Shown here piece after piece: positions 25,749-36,700 of a stretch of 64,000 nucleotides of DNA. The stretch's first letter is position 1, and each line of letters starts with the position of its first letter. The position numbers and the translations under genes are program-made. The stretch lies in assembly GCA_035438985.1 (NCBI GenBank), contig DAORJK010000016.1, positions 16,655 to 80,654 of the forward strand, read 5' to 3'. Under the pieces are notes generated by a model. It had not been told where the DNA came from, did not search any database, and saw nothing but the letters and a program-made list of their open reading frames with translations. The DNA comes from UBA4408 sp002389785. GTDB taxonomy: Bacteria > Bacteroidota > Bacteroidia > UBA4408.

Positions 25749-27185
25749 GTGAATAAGCTAACTATTGAACTCAAAAAATTGGATTTTGACATCAAATTTA
25801 AACTAAGCGGCATCTTTTTATTGCTGGCCTTTTTGAACTCGTCCTTCGCGCAAATTAGCATTCGAGTTGTTTCATTACCGGAAAATACTCCTGCCAATGG
25901 TAACCTGTATATTTCAGGTAATTTTAATAATTGGTTGGCAAACGATTCAAACTATCGTTTACAAAAAGAAGCGTATGGTAACTATTCCATACAATTGCCT
26001 TTGCGCAATAAACCTTATGAATTTAAATTTACATTAGGGAGTTGGGAATGCTCTGAAATGTCAGCAAATGGAGCTGATTTCAACAAGCGAAATTTAGTTG
26101 CTTTGCATGATACCACTGTCGATTACAAAATAGAAAGATGGAATTCTACCACTTGTATTGCTTCATCAAAAAAAGAAAAATCCTATTTTGTTTTTAGTGA
26201 TAACTTTCCAATGAATGAGCAAAAAAAGACGCGAAGAATTTGGTTGTACTTACCACCGGATTATTACCAACAGCCGACTAAAAGGTATCCGGTAATTTAC
26301 ATGCACGATGGACAAAATTTATTTTGCGACAGTACAGCTAAAAATGGAGAATGGGAAGTGGATGAAACCTTGAATGCCTTATTTGAAAAAGGCGACAAGG
26401 GAGTAATTGTGGTTGGAATTGACAATGATGTTACAGAACGCTACGATGAATATTTGCCCTGGCAAAATAAAGAATTGGGGGGTGGTAAAACCGACGAATA
26501 TTTAACATTCATTACGAAGCGCTTAAAGCCAACTATTGACTTACTATATCGAACACAATCCGACAGATTACACACAGCCATGATGGGAAGTAGTTTAGGA
26601 GCCTTGACCACTTTGTATGCAGCCCTAAAAAATGACAGTATCTTTTCAAAATTTGGAATTTTATCGCCCGTACTTTGGATTGCTGATTCTATTTATAGCT
26701 TGCCTCGAAAAACTTTGCATACACGAAGTTCAAAACTCTACTTATTAAGTGGAGTTCTAGAAAGTTCAAGTCAAGTGCATGAAACATACAACATGCGCGA
26801 CTCTCTCTTAAAAAATGGATTTAACAGATTTGAATTGCAATGCGAAATAAAAAATGATGGCACCCACAGTGAATGGTTTTGGAAGCGCGAATTTGCAGAA
26901 GCATATCGCTGGTTATTTGCGAATCAACCTGCAGAAGAAATTGTAAAAACTGTATCTCCGGTTGAAATCGATTCTACACATGTTAAAAACAAATTACGTA
27001 TTCATGTAAACAATTCTTATACGGACTTGTATATGGAAATTAAAAATGAAAATGGAAGATCAATTATGAAAAGAAAATTAAAAACTGACCAAGAAATTGA
27101 TCTGCGAAATTTTAGAAAAGGAATTTATACCATCCAAATTAACAATAGTGCGTTTAAAAGTTCTACCATTTTCGTTAAAAAATAA
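25749..27185 (+). CDS. Secreted esterase-family alpha/beta hydrolase with CBM-like N-terminus and T9SS-like tail
   Basis: About 478 residues. No ATG precedes the signal peptide (LSGIFLLLAFLNSSFAQ), so GTG at 25749 is chosen; GTG 25719 and TTG 25780 are alternatives. Residues about 40-125 resemble a starch-binding or CBM48-type beta sandwich (LYISGNFNNW, YEFKFTLGSWE). The putative esterase domain (PF00756 type) follows with YPVIYMHDGQNLF and MMGSSLGALTTLYA, whose second Ser is the nucleophile; the His is in GTHSEWFW. Related proteins are siderophore (enterobactin-type) or acyl esterases. The end LYMEIKNENGRSI ... LRNFRKGIYTIQI resembles a T9SS sorting domain. Confidence 0.85.
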   Translation: MNKLTIELKKLDFDIKFKLSGIFLLLAFLNSSFAQISIRVVSLPENTPANGNLYISGNFNNWLANDSNYRLQKEAYGNYSIQLPLRNKPYEFKFTLGSWECSEMSANGADFNKRNLVALHDTTVDYKIERWNSTTCIASSKKEKSYFVFSDNFPMNEQKKTRRIWLYLPPDYYQQPTKRYPVIYMHDGQNLFCDSTAKNGEWEVDETLNALFEKGDKGVIVVGIDNDVTERYDEYLPWQNKELGGGKTDEYLTFITKRLKPTIDLLYRTQSDRLHTAMMGSSLGALTTLYAALKNDSIFSKFGILSPVLWIADSIYSLPRKTLHTRSSKLYLLSGVLESSSQVHETYNMRDSLLKNGFNRFELQCEIKNDGTHSEWFWKREFAEAYRWLFANQPAEEIVKTVSPVEIDSTHVKNKLRIHVNNSYTDLYMEIKNENGRSIMKRKLKTDQEIDLRNFRKGIYTIQINNSAFKSSTIFVKK

Positions 27186-27224
27186 GTTATCTTTAACAAT
27201 TGAATAGTAAGTTTGTTAACGAAA

Positions 27225-28322
27225 ATGAATCTAAAATTCAGCCAAGAGTTTTCTATACTCCTAATTTTTATTGTTTTAGGACAATTGTTGGTGTTGCAAT
27301 CGAATGCGATTGCAGGTTGCGGACCTATATTGGGCAACCCGGTAATTACAAAAACCAATGCCACCTGCAACAATAACGACGGAAGTTTATTGGTTGATAT
27401 TACAACACTTGGTGGCACCGCTCCTTACCAATTGAGTTTGAACGGACAAACCAACACCTCCGGAAATTTTCAATTTTTAGGAGCCGGAAAATACCTTTTG
27501 CGGGTCACCGATAATGCAAACTGTAGCGATAGTTTGTTTGTTACCATTGCATCAATTGGCCATATTACTTCACCATCTATTAACACCTTTTCGCCCAGTA
27601 CTTGCAATGGAATAGATGGAAAAATTATAGTCGCAAATACTACCGGTACCGGTCCGTTTACCTATGCTTTATCAAATGGTACCACCAATTCTACCGGAAA
27701 TTTTTCCTCAGTAGCGATTGGTACGTATTCCATGATAATTACCGACGGGGCCGGATGTACGTTTAAAGCCGATGGTTTAACAGTAAAAAATCAGGTTTTT
27801 TCAGGAGGCAGTTGCAATGCCGGCGATGATGCCACCATATTTGAAGGCGAAAGTGCATATATCAATGGGGTTGGAGAAGGGGTAGTTTCCTGGGAGCCGC
27901 CAAATTATATATCTGACACCACCTCAGCGAATCCTACAGCTACACCTCCTGCCGGAATTCATAAATATACTATTCGTGTTTTTAATGCTTCCACTTGCAC
28001 CGAATGTACCGATGAAGTTATTATTACCGTCATACCTGAAATTACCATTCCAAATACATTTACACCCAATGGCGATGGCGACAATGATTTGTGGGAGATT
28101 AACGGTTTGTCAACATTTGACGAATGTGAGTTATGGATTTATACACGATGGGGCCAAAGGGTGTTTCATCAAAATGGATACGAAAAAGGAACCGAGTGGA
28201 ATGGCACCTATAATGGCTTGTCGCTTCCAGCAGCTACTTATTATTATGTAATTGACATTAAGAAAAAAGATGCTGAAGGAAAACCAAAAAAATATGCCGG
28301 TTCAATTACCATAATTAAATAA
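27225..28322 (+). CDS. SprB-repeat protein with gliding-motility-type C-terminal domain (T9SS type B cargo)
   Basis: 365 residues from the ATG at 27225 (a TTG lies 12 bases earlier). A signal peptide ends near SNAIAG. Two SprB-type repeats follow: NATCNNNDGSLLVDITTLGG with GKYLLRVTDNANC, and STCNGIDGKIIV with GTYSMIITDGAGC. The C-terminal domain ITIPNTFTPNGDGDNDLW ... ELWIYTRWGQRVF ... EWNGTYNG is the CHU_C/gliding motility-associated domain used as a type B T9SS signal. The next gene encodes a PorP/SprF protein two bases downstream, the usual partner for anchoring such adhesin-like proteins on the surface. Confidence 0.93.
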   Translation: MNLKFSQEFSILLIFIVLGQLLVLQSNAIAGCGPILGNPVITKTNATCNNNDGSLLVDITTLGGTAPYQLSLNGQTNTSGNFQFLGAGKYLLRVTDNANCSDSLFVTIASIGHITSPSINTFSPSTCNGIDGKIIVANTTGTGPFTYALSNGTTNSTGNFSSVAIGTYSMIITDGAGCTFKADGLTVKNQVFSGGSCNAGDDATIFEGESAYINGVGEGVVSWEPPNYISDTTSANPTATPPAGIHKYTIRVFNASTCTECTDEVIITVIPEITIPNTFTPNGDGDNDLWEINGLSTFDECELWIYTRWGQRVFHQNGYEKGTEWNGTYNGLSLPAATYYYVIDIKKKDAEGKPKKYAGSITIIK

Positions 28323-28323
28323 T

Positions 28324-29286
28324 ATGCAAAGACTGTTTGGCTTTCTTTTTATTTTCAGCATTTCTATCGGGTTTTCTATCCAGGCAAATGCGCAACAGTT
28401 GGCGCAATATACGATGTATACATTTAATCATTTTGGAATTAATCCTGCAGCACCCGGTGATCCAAAATGCATGGCAGCAAAAATTGGTTATCGCAATCAG
28501 TGGGTAGGATTTGAAGGCAATCCTGTGTCGGAGTTTTTGAGTATTCAAGCCGCTATTCCCCGACGAAACAGAAATTTCCGGAAAGGCTATTCTAGTACCG
28601 GATTATATCTCGAAAACGATCAAACAGGGCCAACTCGATATACCGGTTTCTATTTAAATTATGCCTATCACCGAACGATGGTGAAAGAAACCTATTTATC
28701 GGTTGGACTCTTTGCCGGTACTATGATGTATAATTACGATAAAAATGCGGTAATCACTGCTTCACAAACCGACAATGCCATTACAGCTTCGAAAACAAAA
28801 TTTATTTTTCCGGATATAAACCCCGGTATATGGATTCACAACGATAATGCTTATGCCGGATTATCAATTAAAAATGTGATTGGAAATTCACTTACAAAAG
28901 TATACGGTATTAACAGCAAGCTTACGCGTCATTTTTATTTAAATGCCGGTTATCGATGGTTGTCGCAAGACAAATCGTTTTCGTTGATACCATCAATTAT
29001 GCTAAAATACAGTCCTTACAGTGCACCCGGAGTTGATTTTAATTTTTTATACGATTACTACGACAAGTTTGATTTAGGTGTTTCCTATCGTTTAATTGAT
29101 GGTGCTTCGGCCATGTTTAGAATTAAAATGGGGAAATTTATTTACTTGAGTTATGCTTACGATTACAACACTTCTAAAATTAAAATTGCCAGCAATAATA
29201 CCCACGAAGTAATGCTGCATTTTAAATTGTGTAAATCGAAAGAAGGGATTGATAAACCACGTGAAATTTGCCCAGCTTATCAATAG
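28324..29286 (+). CDS. PorP/SprF-family type IX secretion outer-membrane protein
   Basis: 320 residues. Signal peptide ends QANAQ. The conserved opening QQLAQYTMYTFNHFGINPAAPG and the QWVGFEGNP motif are hallmarks of PorP/SprF proteins. The rest alternates like an outer-membrane beta barrel of about 14 strands. In flavobacteria SprF-type proteins are needed for surface attachment of the specific SprB-like type B cargo encoded next to them, so this one probably serves the 27225 gene. It is convergent with the LytTR regulator gene, only 14 bases apart. Confidence 0.95.
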   Translation: MQRLFGFLFIFSISIGFSIQANAQQLAQYTMYTFNHFGINPAAPGDPKCMAAKIGYRNQWVGFEGNPVSEFLSIQAAIPRRNRNFRKGYSSTGLYLENDQTGPTRYTGFYLNYAYHRTMVKETYLSVGLFAGTMMYNYDKNAVITASQTDNAITASKTKFIFPDINPGIWIHNDNAYAGLSIKNVIGNSLTKVYGINSKLTRHFYLNAGYRWLSQDKSFSLIPSIMLKYSPYSAPGVDFNFLYDYYDKFDLGVSYRLIDGASAMFRIKMGKFIYLSYAYDYNTSKIKIASNNTHEVMLHFKLCKSKEGIDKPREICPAYQ

Positions 29287-29300
29287 CAGCAGCTTGATTT

Positions 29301-30053
29301 CTATTTTCCTAACCAGTTTTTAAAATCGGCGGCTCGTTCACGAGAAATCACTATTTCGTGTTCCTGTCCAGGTTGAACACTTGCGTTTAACTTTCCATTA
29401 AAGCTTGGTGTTACCTTACTTATTGAATCAATAGAAACTAAAAAGCTTCTATTGGCTCTAAAAAACAAAGCAGGGTTTAAACTCTTTTCCAGCGAATCCA
29501 TTGTGAAGTCGATTAACGCACGTTGGTTTTGTTTTGTTTTTGCAAATACTACCTTTTCTTCGGCGTAGAAATAGGCAATTTCATTGAGCATAAGTGGATA
29601 ATAAGCATCTCCTTTTCGAACCAAAAAACGGTCTCTGAAATTTTTACGTGACGAAAGAATCTCAGCAACTATCGTTTTTAATTTTTCATTTTCATTCTTT
29701 GCGGCAGCATTAAATTTATTTAGTGCTCGCTCGAGCAGATTTCGCTCAATGGGTTTTAGTAAATAATCGATACTGTTTACTGTGAATGCTTTTATCGCAT
29801 ATTCATCAAATGCAGTGGTAAAAATAACGGGTGCATGAATCGTAACGTGTTCAAAAATTTCGAAACTTAATCCATCCGCCAACTGTATATCCATAAAAAA
29901 CAAATCGGGGTGAGGATTTTGTAAGCACCAATTAACGGTCTCTTCAACACTTTCAAAATGTGCCAATAGATTGGCATGCGGAACTATGTCGCTAATTAAT
30001 TTATGCAATCTTCGAGCTGCAGCTACTTCATCTTCAACTATAACTATGTTCAT
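29301..30053 (-). CDS. LytTR-family response regulator
   Basis: 250 residues. A receiver domain (MNIVIVEDEVAAARRLHKLI, phosphoacceptor Asp in DLFFMDIQLADG, Lys in YLLKPIE) covers residues 1-120. A LytTR DNA-binding domain covers about 145-250 (FLVRKGDAYYPLMLNEIAYFYAE ... FFRANRSFLVSI). Its start codon abuts the kinase stop (30054), so the two are translationally coupled. Together they form an AlgR/LytR-type system downstream of a TonB receptor gene. Confidence 0.95.
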   Translation of the reverse strand: MNIVIVEDEVAAARRLHKLISDIVPHANLLAHFESVEETVNWCLQNPHPDLFFMDIQLADGLSFEIFEHVTIHAPVIFTTAFDEYAIKAFTVNSIDYLLKPIERNLLERALNKFNAAAKNENEKLKTIVAEILSSRKNFRDRFLVRKGDAYYPLMLNEIAYFYAEEKVVFAKTKQNQRALIDFTMDSLEKSLNPALFFRANRSFLVSIDSISKVTPSFNGKLNASVQPGQEHEIVISRERAADFKNWLGK

Positions 30054-31076
30054 TTACAATAATGGTAATAGCACTTTAAAATAAGTTTCAGTTTGTTCAA
30101 TCTGTGGTTCAATTTGTGAAAGATAGGAATATCGTTTCAGTATGTTAGGTAATCCTAATCCATTATTTTGTTCAAAATTATTTTTGAGTTGCAAGTTGTT
30201 TTTTACAACCACAAATTGTTCATTTTCGATATAGATGTCAATATGGAGCGGTTTATCGGCTGATACCACATTGTGTTTGATGGCATTTTCAATTAGCATT
30301 TGCAGTGCAAGCGGAGCAACTGATTTTTTTAAATACTTTTCCTCAAGTTGTATGTCTATTTTCAAGTTAGTTTCGAAACGATAGCGCAATAAAAAAATAT
30401 AAGATTCGGTAAATTCCAGCTCGGTTTTTAATTCTACCGATTCCTTGTCTTTGCTTTGCAATACATAACGATATACTTGCGAAAGCTGCGCTACAAAACG
30501 AACAGCCAGGTCAGGATTTTCTTCAATGAGTGCCGTAAGTGTATTTAAACTATTGAATAAAAAATGTGGATTAACCTGGTTTTTTAGTGTTTCAAATTGC
30601 GCACTAATTTGCTGACGTTTCAATTCCTCACCTTGTACCAACGCCTCTTTCCATTTTCCAAAATAATAGGTTCCTTCATAAATTGCAATTACCAAAAAGG
30701 TAAGAATTAAGCTTAGTTGCGACATGAATACACGGTCTTCATTACACAATGGAAACTGTGGAAACACGTGCATCAGGCTAAAATAAATGAGGTTACTCGC
30801 ACACAACGAAAATAATGTACTGGCAATTAATTGCCATATTATTCGCTGCAACACATCGCGATAATCGGAGAATTTATTTCGTAATAAAATTACAATATAC
30901 CGGTTTCCTTGCCAAAGTATAAACGTTGAAAAAACAGAAACTAGTGCATTTGTCACTACAATTCCAAGGTTGGAAGTAGCTTCCCTCTTGTCGAATAATA
31001 GCGTAACCAACAATCCCATTAACGGAATGAAAATTATTCTTGCCCATTTATCTTTTGGCTTTTCTATTTGCTGCAT
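30054..31076 (-). CDS. LytS-type sensor histidine kinase
   Basis: 340 residues. Four membrane helices in the first 150 residues, then the His_kinase domain with the phosphoacceptor motif QVNPHFLFNSLNTLTALIE, the N-box MLIENAIKHN and the G-box NGLGLPNILKR. There is no periplasmic sensing domain, so the signal is probably sensed in the membrane or via a partner. It begins ten bases after the TonB receptor stop and abuts the LytTR regulator, forming one operon. Confidence 0.94.
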   Translation of the reverse strand: MQQIEKPKDKWARIIFIPLMGLLVTLLFDKREATSNLGIVVTNALVSVFSTFILWQGNRYIVILLRNKFSDYRDVLQRIIWQLIASTLFSLCASNLIYFSLMHVFPQFPLCNEDRVFMSQLSLILTFLVIAIYEGTYYFGKWKEALVQGEELKRQQISAQFETLKNQVNPHFLFNSLNTLTALIEENPDLAVRFVAQLSQVYRYVLQSKDKESVELKTELEFTESYIFLLRYRFETNLKIDIQLEEKYLKKSVAPLALQMLIENAIKHNVVSADKPLHIDIYIENEQFVVVKNNLQLKNNFEQNNGLGLPNILKRYSYLSQIEPQIEQTETYFKVLLPLL

Positions 31077-31086
31077 GTATTGCTTA

Positions 31087-33447
31087 TTAAAACAATATCC
31101 GGTATTGTGGAATTACGAATAAACCCATTTGGTACTCCGTACGCAACTCTTTATTTTGCGCATCGTAAGTGCGCTGAAATATATTTTTTGAATTGGTAAT
31201 ATTTTGTACATCTATTGAAAATTCTTGAGTAATTCTACGCCCATTCAGTTTATATGAAATTTTAATATCCGTTCGAAAATAATCTTTCAACTTAGTATCG
31301 TATGCTTTGTTTTCAATATAAACGGCACTACCCTGAGCATTTGAAGCATCCAAGTCGATAGGTACTTCGCGTTTACCGCCAGCATAGGTTACTTTCCCGT
31401 CGATACAAATAACCGATTTTTTAGAAATGGCAAATTCTTTTCCGCCAAGTGCGTTTATTGTATAGTTACCATTAAAGGCGGTATTCCTTTCTATTGCATC
31501 ACTTCCTTTGTACTTACTATCAAACAAGGATGCGGTAAGCAAATAATAATATCCTTTACTAAAGAATTTTTCAAGTGTTAATTCTACTCCAACATTTGTA
31601 CCGGTTCCTTTATTTACCAAACTATCAATGGATGGATTGTTAAAATCGGCACCGGCATTCACCACCGAATAATAACTCGAATTTTGAGTAACCGGAATAT
31701 CATACAAATACTGGTAATATGCTTCGGCTTTTATTCGCATACTTTTAGTAAAAGCATTATCATAACCCACAACCAACTGGTTGCTGCGCGATAAATCTAA
31801 TTGTTTGTTGGTGAGTATGCGTTGGTTGGTAGCGGGCAAGTACGTTTCATCAAAATAGGTAAATATTGTTTGCATTTGACTGTGCATACCGGCCCCAACA
31901 TTGATGGATTGGCCTTCCTTGAATTCCCATTTTACACCCAATCGTGGTTCAATGGCATAACTTGAATTTATGGATAATAGTTGATAATGTAAGCCCATAT
32001 TTCCGGTTAACTTATCTGAAAATTTGTGCAACCATTGTGTGTATGCCTGATATAAAAATCCATCGCCATTGCTATTACGCAATCGTTGATATACCGGCGA
32101 ATCGAATACACTGTCCTTAAGTGAGTACATTAACCTATCGATATACACGCCACTCTTCAACGTGTTTTTTGCATTGAATTTTTTCACCAAAACGTAATTC
32201 ATACTAAGTTTGGTATTTTCAGATGTATTTCCATAATACGCAACCGGAGTCCTATCGAAAGTACTTAAAGAATCTTGTTTTATTTTAGTTGAAAATCCTG
32301 AAGCAGATAAATTAAATTTACCATAAGTGTTAGTTGAAAAAGAATACACATGTTGCAGTCCAACTACACCCATGTTCGATCCAAAGTAGGTATCTGTTCC
32401 TGAAGTACTGTAAAAATCTTTTGCAGTGCTGTCCTTTTTGCTGTCTAAAAATTCAATGTAGCTTAAGCCTCCAACTCCAAAGATGCTGAATTTACCTGCC
32501 TTTGCAGTAGGTAAGTCAAATTTAAAAGAGATGTCTTGATACTGAGGAACTGCTGCGCCGGTTCCAAAATTAGCACCCATGGCTTGAAACACCGCGAGCG
32601 ATGAATAGCGGTAATTAATAAGATAAGATGCTTTGCTTTTTTTTGAAAAAGGTCCTTCAATACCACCTTCAAATCCGGTAAAACCAAGTTGAAACATGTG
32701 CTCGTGTTTTTCGTTATTTCCTGAACGCATGCGCAAATCAAAAACACCTGCTAGTGCATTTCCATATTCAGCAGGAAATGCGCCTGTCATAAAATCGGAG
32801 TTATCCAACACATTGTTATTTAAAATTCCCACCGGTCCTCCGGTTGAACCCAGCGAACCAAAATGATTGGGGTTCGGTATATCAATACCGTTCAACCTCC
32901 ACAATACACCCTGCGGGGAATTTCCACGAATAATAATATCGTTTCGTGAATCGTTTGCCCCGCTTACCCCGGCATAATTTGCAGCCATTCGAGCAGGATC
33001 ATTACGGCTTCCTGCATAGCGACTTGTTTCTTCAATGGTAAACGAACGCGCACTAACCGTTGCCATTTCATTAATAGCTTTGGTCTTTTCTTGTTGGGCA
33101 GTTATTACCACTTCTTTTCCCTGAATTACCGATTCTTCCATTTCAATGCTAACAACCGTTTCCTTGCCACTCGAAACCATTACCTGAACTACCCGTTCGC
33201 GATATCCCACATAAGTAAACTTTAAGCTTTGACGCCCTACAGGAATTTTTTCAAGTCGAAAATTTCCATCTGCGTCGCTGGCACTTCCTTTAAATTCTGA
33301 ACTCGCTAAAACTGTAACACTAACTCCAATTAAGGGAGCCTTCGATTGGTTGTCGATAATAGTTCCACGAATCGTTTGAGTTGGCTCTTGGGCAAATGCA
33401 AAACACGCTAGTAAGAATGTTAAAAAAGTCAGGCTTCGTTTTTTCAT
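31087..33447 (-). CDS. TonB-dependent receptor with carboxypeptidase-regulatory-like domain
   Basis: 786 residues. Signal peptide ends CFAFAQ. A CarboxypepD_reg-like domain (RGTIIDNQSKAPLIGVSVTVL to about residue 105), then the plug (NDIIIRGNSPQGVLWRLNGIDIPNPNHFG), then a 22-strand-type barrel ending in an aromatic residue (YRILF). It imports an unidentified substrate across the outer membrane, powered by TonB. It heads an operon with the LytS/LytTR pair, so substrate uptake or occupancy may feed the signalling system, but that link is inference. Confidence 0.95.
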   Translation of the reverse strand: MKKRSLTFLTFLLACFAFAQEPTQTIRGTIIDNQSKAPLIGVSVTVLASSEFKGSASDADGNFRLEKIPVGRQSLKFTYVGYRERVVQVMVSSGKETVVSIEMEESVIQGKEVVITAQQEKTKAINEMATVSARSFTIEETSRYAGSRNDPARMAANYAGVSGANDSRNDIIIRGNSPQGVLWRLNGIDIPNPNHFGSLGSTGGPVGILNNNVLDNSDFMTGAFPAEYGNALAGVFDLRMRSGNNEKHEHMFQLGFTGFEGGIEGPFSKKSKASYLINYRYSSLAVFQAMGANFGTGAAVPQYQDISFKFDLPTAKAGKFSIFGVGGLSYIEFLDSKKDSTAKDFYSTSGTDTYFGSNMGVVGLQHVYSFSTNTYGKFNLSASGFSTKIKQDSLSTFDRTPVAYYGNTSENTKLSMNYVLVKKFNAKNTLKSGVYIDRLMYSLKDSVFDSPVYQRLRNSNGDGFLYQAYTQWLHKFSDKLTGNMGLHYQLLSINSSYAIEPRLGVKWEFKEGQSINVGAGMHSQMQTIFTYFDETYLPATNQRILTNKQLDLSRSNQLVVGYDNAFTKSMRIKAEAYYQYLYDIPVTQNSSYYSVVNAGADFNNPSIDSLVNKGTGTNVGVELTLEKFFSKGYYYLLTASLFDSKYKGSDAIERNTAFNGNYTINALGGKEFAISKKSVICIDGKVTYAGGKREVPIDLDASNAQGSAVYIENKAYDTKLKDYFRTDIKISYKLNGRRITQEFSIDVQNITNSKNIFQRTYDAQNKELRTEYQMGLFVIPQYRILF

Positions 33448-33719
33448 CGTAATTATTTTTTTGCCAAAATTGACTAATGAAACTTCAATAAATAAGTGTT
33501 TTCAGATGAAGTGTAGATTTTCTTTACTGAAATGTAATTTATTGGCATGACGATACAAAATCTTGTTAGTAAGGTTCATGCTCTTGTTAATAAATTGCTA
33601 AACAAAATGATTTACTGGCTTTAAATACAACATTCTAAAAGTTATATTTACCATACCAAAATCTTAAAATACCCAATTTTAAACAATCGAAATCCCTTAT
33701 TAATTAATCCAATAAACTT

Positions 33720-36700
33720 ATGAAAAAAATCTATTTAGTACTACTTGGCCTTTTCTTCTTAAACAATGTAATGGCCAATAAAACCCAACAAATTTTTACA
33801 GAAGTTGAAGAGAGCGCTGTAAAGTCTATTCCTCAAATTAAGGCCTCAAAATATAAAACCATGAAGGTCGATCTTTCAATGGCCAAAAACTATTTACAAA
33901 GCATACCGAAAGAGTTTACTGCTGCTTCTATTCAAAACATTCATTTATTGCAACTACCAATGCCAGATGGCACATGGGCCGATTTTGATATGGAAGAGTC
34001 GCCAATGATGGAAGCGGGTTTAGCTGCTCAGTTCCCAACTTTTAAAACATACACGGGAAAGGGTATTACTGACCCATCGGCTTATTTAAAATTAAGCATT
34101 ACCGATAAAGGGTTGCATGCAATGATCTTGTCTGCAAAAGGTACAATCTACATCGATCCTTACAACAATCAAACTACCAATTTAGTAATGGTTTATGATA
34201 AAAAAGACTTTGACCGCAATGGTAAAGTAATGAATTGTTTGGTTGGAGATGCAAGTACAAATTCTTTAGAGTTGGAAGGTGTTTTTAAAAATGAAAATAC
34301 CCCCACACCAGAAATGATGTTTGGCGATTGCCAGCGTCGTGACTTTAGACTTGCGATGGCTGCAACTGGTGAATATACCACATTTCACGGAGGAACTGTT
34401 CCCTTGGCATTAGCTGCAATTGTAGTATCTGTAAATAGAATTAACGGTGTATATGAAAAAGAATTTGGAGTACACTTAAATCTTGTGGCAAACAATAGTT
34501 TAATTATTTACACAAACGGTGCAACCGATCCCTACACCAATAACAGCGGTAGTACCATGTTAAATGAAAATCAAAGTAATTTAACAACCGTAATTGGCAG
34601 TGCCAACTATGATGTAGGGCATGTGTTTAGTACCGGTGGAGGAGGAATTGCACAACTAAATTCTCCTTGTAGTGCTACCGGTAAAGCGAGAGGTGTAACC
34701 GGTAGTGGAGCTCCTGTAGGTGATCCATTTGATATAGATTATGTAGCACATGAAATGGGGCATCAATTTGGAGGAAATCACACTCAAAACAACAATTGCA
34801 ACCGTGCACTTGCAGTGGAAACAGGAAGTGGAGTAACCATTATGGGTTATGCAGGTATTTGCGCTCCAGACGTTGCAGCTCACAGCATCGATAACTTTCA
34901 TTCTTCCAACTTAATTGAAATAACAAACTTTCTAGCTTCAGCAAATGCAGGATGTAGAACTTTGGTTTCTGTTCCAAATAATTCACCCGCGATTTCTTCA
35001 TCATCCGGAAATAATACTATACCTAAAAGCACACCTTTTGCATTAACTTGCACTGCTAGCGATGCTGATGGAGATGTGATGACTTACAATTGGGAACAAT
35101 TCGACAATCAGGTTAGCACTCAACCACCCCTTGCAACTAGCACAGGTGGACCAAATTTCAGATGCTTTAGTTCAACTTTAAGTCCTACCTGGTATTTTCC
35201 AACAATTTCGAGCATTAGTACAAATACCAGTGATTCTTGGCAAGTACTACCAAGTGTTGCGAGGACGATGAATTTTAGATTAACCGTGCGTGATAACCAT
35301 TCAGGAAACGGATGTACTGCATCTGCAACAAGTACTATCACAGTTGATGGTACAGCAGGACCGTTTGTGGTTTCAAGTCCGAGTAATGCAGGAATATCTT
35401 ATCCGGCATTAAGTACACAAACCATTACCTGGAGTGTAGCGGGCACCAATGTAGCACCTGTAAATTGCAGTAATGTAGATATATTGTTGAGTACCGATGG
35501 AGGTTTAACTTACCCAACCACATTATTAAGTAATACTCCTAATGATGGCAGTGAGATTGTTACAATTCCAAATTCACAAAGTACAACAGCCAGAGTTATG
35601 GTAAAAGCAAATGGAAATGTTTTCTTTGATATTTCCAATAACAATTTTACCATTACAGCACCGGTAATCTTTACTATAACTGCCGGTGCCAATGCGAATG
35701 GTTCTATTTCACCAAGTGGTGCAGTATCGGTAGCTTCCGGTGCTAATCAAACTTTTACGATTAGCCCAAATCCATGTTTTCAAATTGCTTCGGTTTTAGT
35801 TGATGGCGTTAACAACCCTGCAGCAGTGAGTAGCGGAACTTTTACCTTTACAAATGTTACAGCTGCACATACAATACAAGCAAGCTTCTCTCCAATTACC
35901 TATGCAATTTCTGCAAGTGCTTCTTCAAATGGCAGCATCTCTCCTTCCGGCACAAGCAATGTAAATTGTGGTTCAAATCAAACTTACACTATTACTCCTA
36001 CGCTAGGTTTTAATGTATTAGATGTGCTGGTTGATGGAATTTCAATTGGTGCAGTTACTTCACATACATTTACTAATGTAACTGCTCCGCATACAATTAG
36101 TGCAACATTTGTTGCGCAAGTGCTAAACTTTACCATAACTGCTTCTGCCGGTGCAAATGGCAGTATTTCGCCAAGTGGAGCAGTGAATGTAACCGGTGGA
36201 GCTAATCAAACATTTTTAATAACTCCCAATTCATGTTATGCTATTTTGGATGTAAGTGTGGATGGAATTTCGCAAGGACCTCTTTCTTCTTATACCTTTA
36301 CAAATGTTACTGCATCCCATACCATTTCAGCTACTTTTACTCAACTCACCTATACAATATTAGCCATTGCCGGCGCTAATGGTTCAATTAGTCCAGCAGG
36401 CAGCTCAACAGTTAATTGTGGGGCAAATCAATCCTATTCCATTAGTGCCAACGGCGGATACTTTATTCAAGATGTATTAGTGGATGGAATTTCGCAAGGA
36501 GTGCTTTCATCATATACCTTTACTAACGTAACAAGCAATCATACCATTAGTGCAAGCTTTGCTCAAAATACCGTAGGAACAACCACCTTAACTGTTGCAT
36601 CTTGTAACAGTACCGTTGCCACTATGAACGATCAGGTATTTATTTATCCGGTTGCTGGAGCTACGAATTATCGCTACAAGGTTGAAAATATTGCGCTAGG

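Noticed and set aside
25381..27185. The small membrane protein and the esterase as one frameshifted gene
   Set aside because: Each has its own hydrophobic N-terminal segment, and the esterase signal peptide is complete, so two genes are more likely.
27225..28322. A complete SprB adhesin
   Set aside because: It has only two SprB-type repeats and 365 residues, far shorter than true SprB; only the repeat type and C-terminal domain are shared.
35660..36570. Regular nucleotide repetition that might be a CRISPR-like or non-coding repeat array
   Set aside because: The repeats are in frame, about 216 bases long and diverged in codon positions; they encode tandem protein repeats of the 1353-residue protease.
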